Positions 62,896 to 64,000 of a DNA stretch of 64,000 bases are shown in pieces (within the stretch, counting starts at the first letter, position 1; each line of letters opens with the position of its first letter). The notes beneath the pieces were generated by a model that saw nothing but the letters and a program-made list of their open reading frames with translations, was not told the DNA's origin and did not search any database. The position numbers were made by a program, and so were the translations under genes. This DNA comes from Brachypodius melanocephalos. Lineage: Eukaryota; Chordata; Aves; Passeriformes; Pycnonotidae. The stretch is from assembly GCA_013398615.1 (NCBI GenBank), contig VZSR01000055.1:824905-888904 (forward strand), read 5' to 3'.

Positions 62896-64000
62896 CTGGA
62901 AGAAAGAAAACACAACAGGATCACTGTATGAAATAATTCTAAAAACATTGGGTTCTTTTTCCTTCTAATTTCGTGATAGTTTGTTTCTATTGCTGTTGTA
63001 TTTTATGCTTTCACAACATTTTAGTTGATTTGACCCTTTTGATACCACAGCACATTGCAATGAAAAGAGATTCCCCCTTCTTGGTGAGGAAATGGCAAAG
63101 CTGTGGCAGCTCCACATACTGGTTGTTAAAACAGAGCTGCTGAAACATTCTGTTTGTTGTTTGGTAGCTTAGCTACTTCATCAAGCATTCTGCTTATTTC
63201 CCCTCATTACTGGAATTATGCCTTTCAGCTACAGAGACCAGGAACATTAATATATGATTTAGGCAACGAGAATATTAAAAGTGTGTGTGGATGAAATACT
63301 GACTAGACTAGGAAGAAAATGGGACAACACTGAGCGTCCTCGTTCTCCTGGTACATCATACAGATCTTGCACACTGTTTTAAGGATACATGTTCAAAACT
63401 AAGAATAAAGTCTTATTTTTCTTTTTTTTTCATATTAGCAGAAGCTCTTCAAAGCCTTCCCAACTGGAATATAAGGGAAAAAAAGGGAAAAATCTGCATT
63501 TTTCAGTCGCCTCAATGATACAAAGAATAACACTTTATTTTAGAATTCCTAGATCTTTAGTTTCTGTCACACACTAGTTTAACCACTACATTTTGGGGCC
63601 TTTTCTGACTTCTTGACTGCAACACCCCTGAACCTAAAGGAAAACAATCCCCTGCCCACACACACACCCCCCAAAAATGACCCCCAACAAACACCTTCCA
63701 AGGCATCTGGGGGTATCATTCCATGATGGACACAAAGTAGACCACATGTCAGAATAGACAGATATACAATTAACATTATTAATATAGCATTGAACTGCAA
63801 GAACAATAAAATTTAATGTGACTTAACCCTTTCATTCCCAAGCAATCTGATAAAAAACATGGTTGACTTTTCAAACTGAAAGCCAAAGCGTTTTTTAAAG
63901 CTCTGAATGGATGGTTTTAATTTTTTTCTGAGTATTTTTTATTTCTAAAAGATAGAGCAAATTAAGTGATTTCTGTCTCATTGACTTTAGCGTTTTATGT
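62896..64000. other. No gene recognised; right edge
   Basis: AT-rich sequence upstream of the 62.8-kb candidate exon on the minus strand. A C/A-rich block lies at about 63.64-63.70 kb. No further exon-like segment was found. Confidence 0.55.

Noticed and set aside
1..64000. CRISPR arrays, prokaryotic operons or phage-like modules
   Set aside because: No regularly spaced direct repeats, no packed gene-length frames and no ribosome-binding sites; the repeats present are vertebrate retroelements.

Overview
The window is vertebrate nuclear DNA, most likely from a passerine bird. It is AT-rich, has no CpG island, and no open frame exceeds 161 codons. The clade call rests on repeats: a tRNA-Ile-derived SINE with a CR1-type tail at about 33.0 kb (the TguSINE1 type, known from passerines), CR1 LINE 3' ends at 47.1-48.8 kb, and a solo LTR at 21.25-21.86 kb resembling songbird ERVL-type LTRs. 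There is no bacterial or phage-like gene organisation, CRISPR array, rRNA or free-standing tRNA gene. A run of 100 Ns at 36675-36774 marks an assembly gap.

No complete gene can be read. The best coding signal is on the minus strand: a 50-nt exon at 62846-62895 with near-consensus splice sites on both sides. Further minus-strand exon-like segments of 26-66 nt lie at 37060, 32139, 28862, 24464, 19659, 11549, 10305, 6706 and 1494. Their reading phases can be linked into one open chain running toward lower coordinates, consistent with a large-intron gene transcribed right to left whose ends lie outside the window. I do not recognise the encoded peptide. Segments were chosen partly for phase fit, and comparable decoys occur on both strands, so only the 62.8-kb exon is held with more than modest confidence.

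Layout. 0-7 kb: a diverged two-copy dispersed repeat (0.73 and 2.81 kb), low-complexity tracts and two candidate exons. 7-20 kb: a GATA microsatellite, an A/C-rich tract, three candidate exons and a small CpG cluster (18.55 kb). 20-25 kb: a candidate plus-strand exon, the solo LTR and a strong imperfect hairpin (24.91 kb). 25-33 kb: a purine-rich tract, two candidate exons, a C/A-rich tract, a GC-richer patch, an AT palindromic tract and the SINE. 36-37 kb: a 113-bp tandem duplication, the gap and a candidate exon. 37-47 kb: AT-rich, little recognisable. 47-49 kb: three CR1 3' ends, then a CpG-bearing region with a perfect 11-bp inverted repeat. 49.5-62.8 kb: mostly featureless, with a possible ancient CR1 fragment near 61.2 kb. 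No new multi-gene system is visible. The most informative follow-ups are RNA-seq junctions for the exon chain and small-RNA data for the hairpin.
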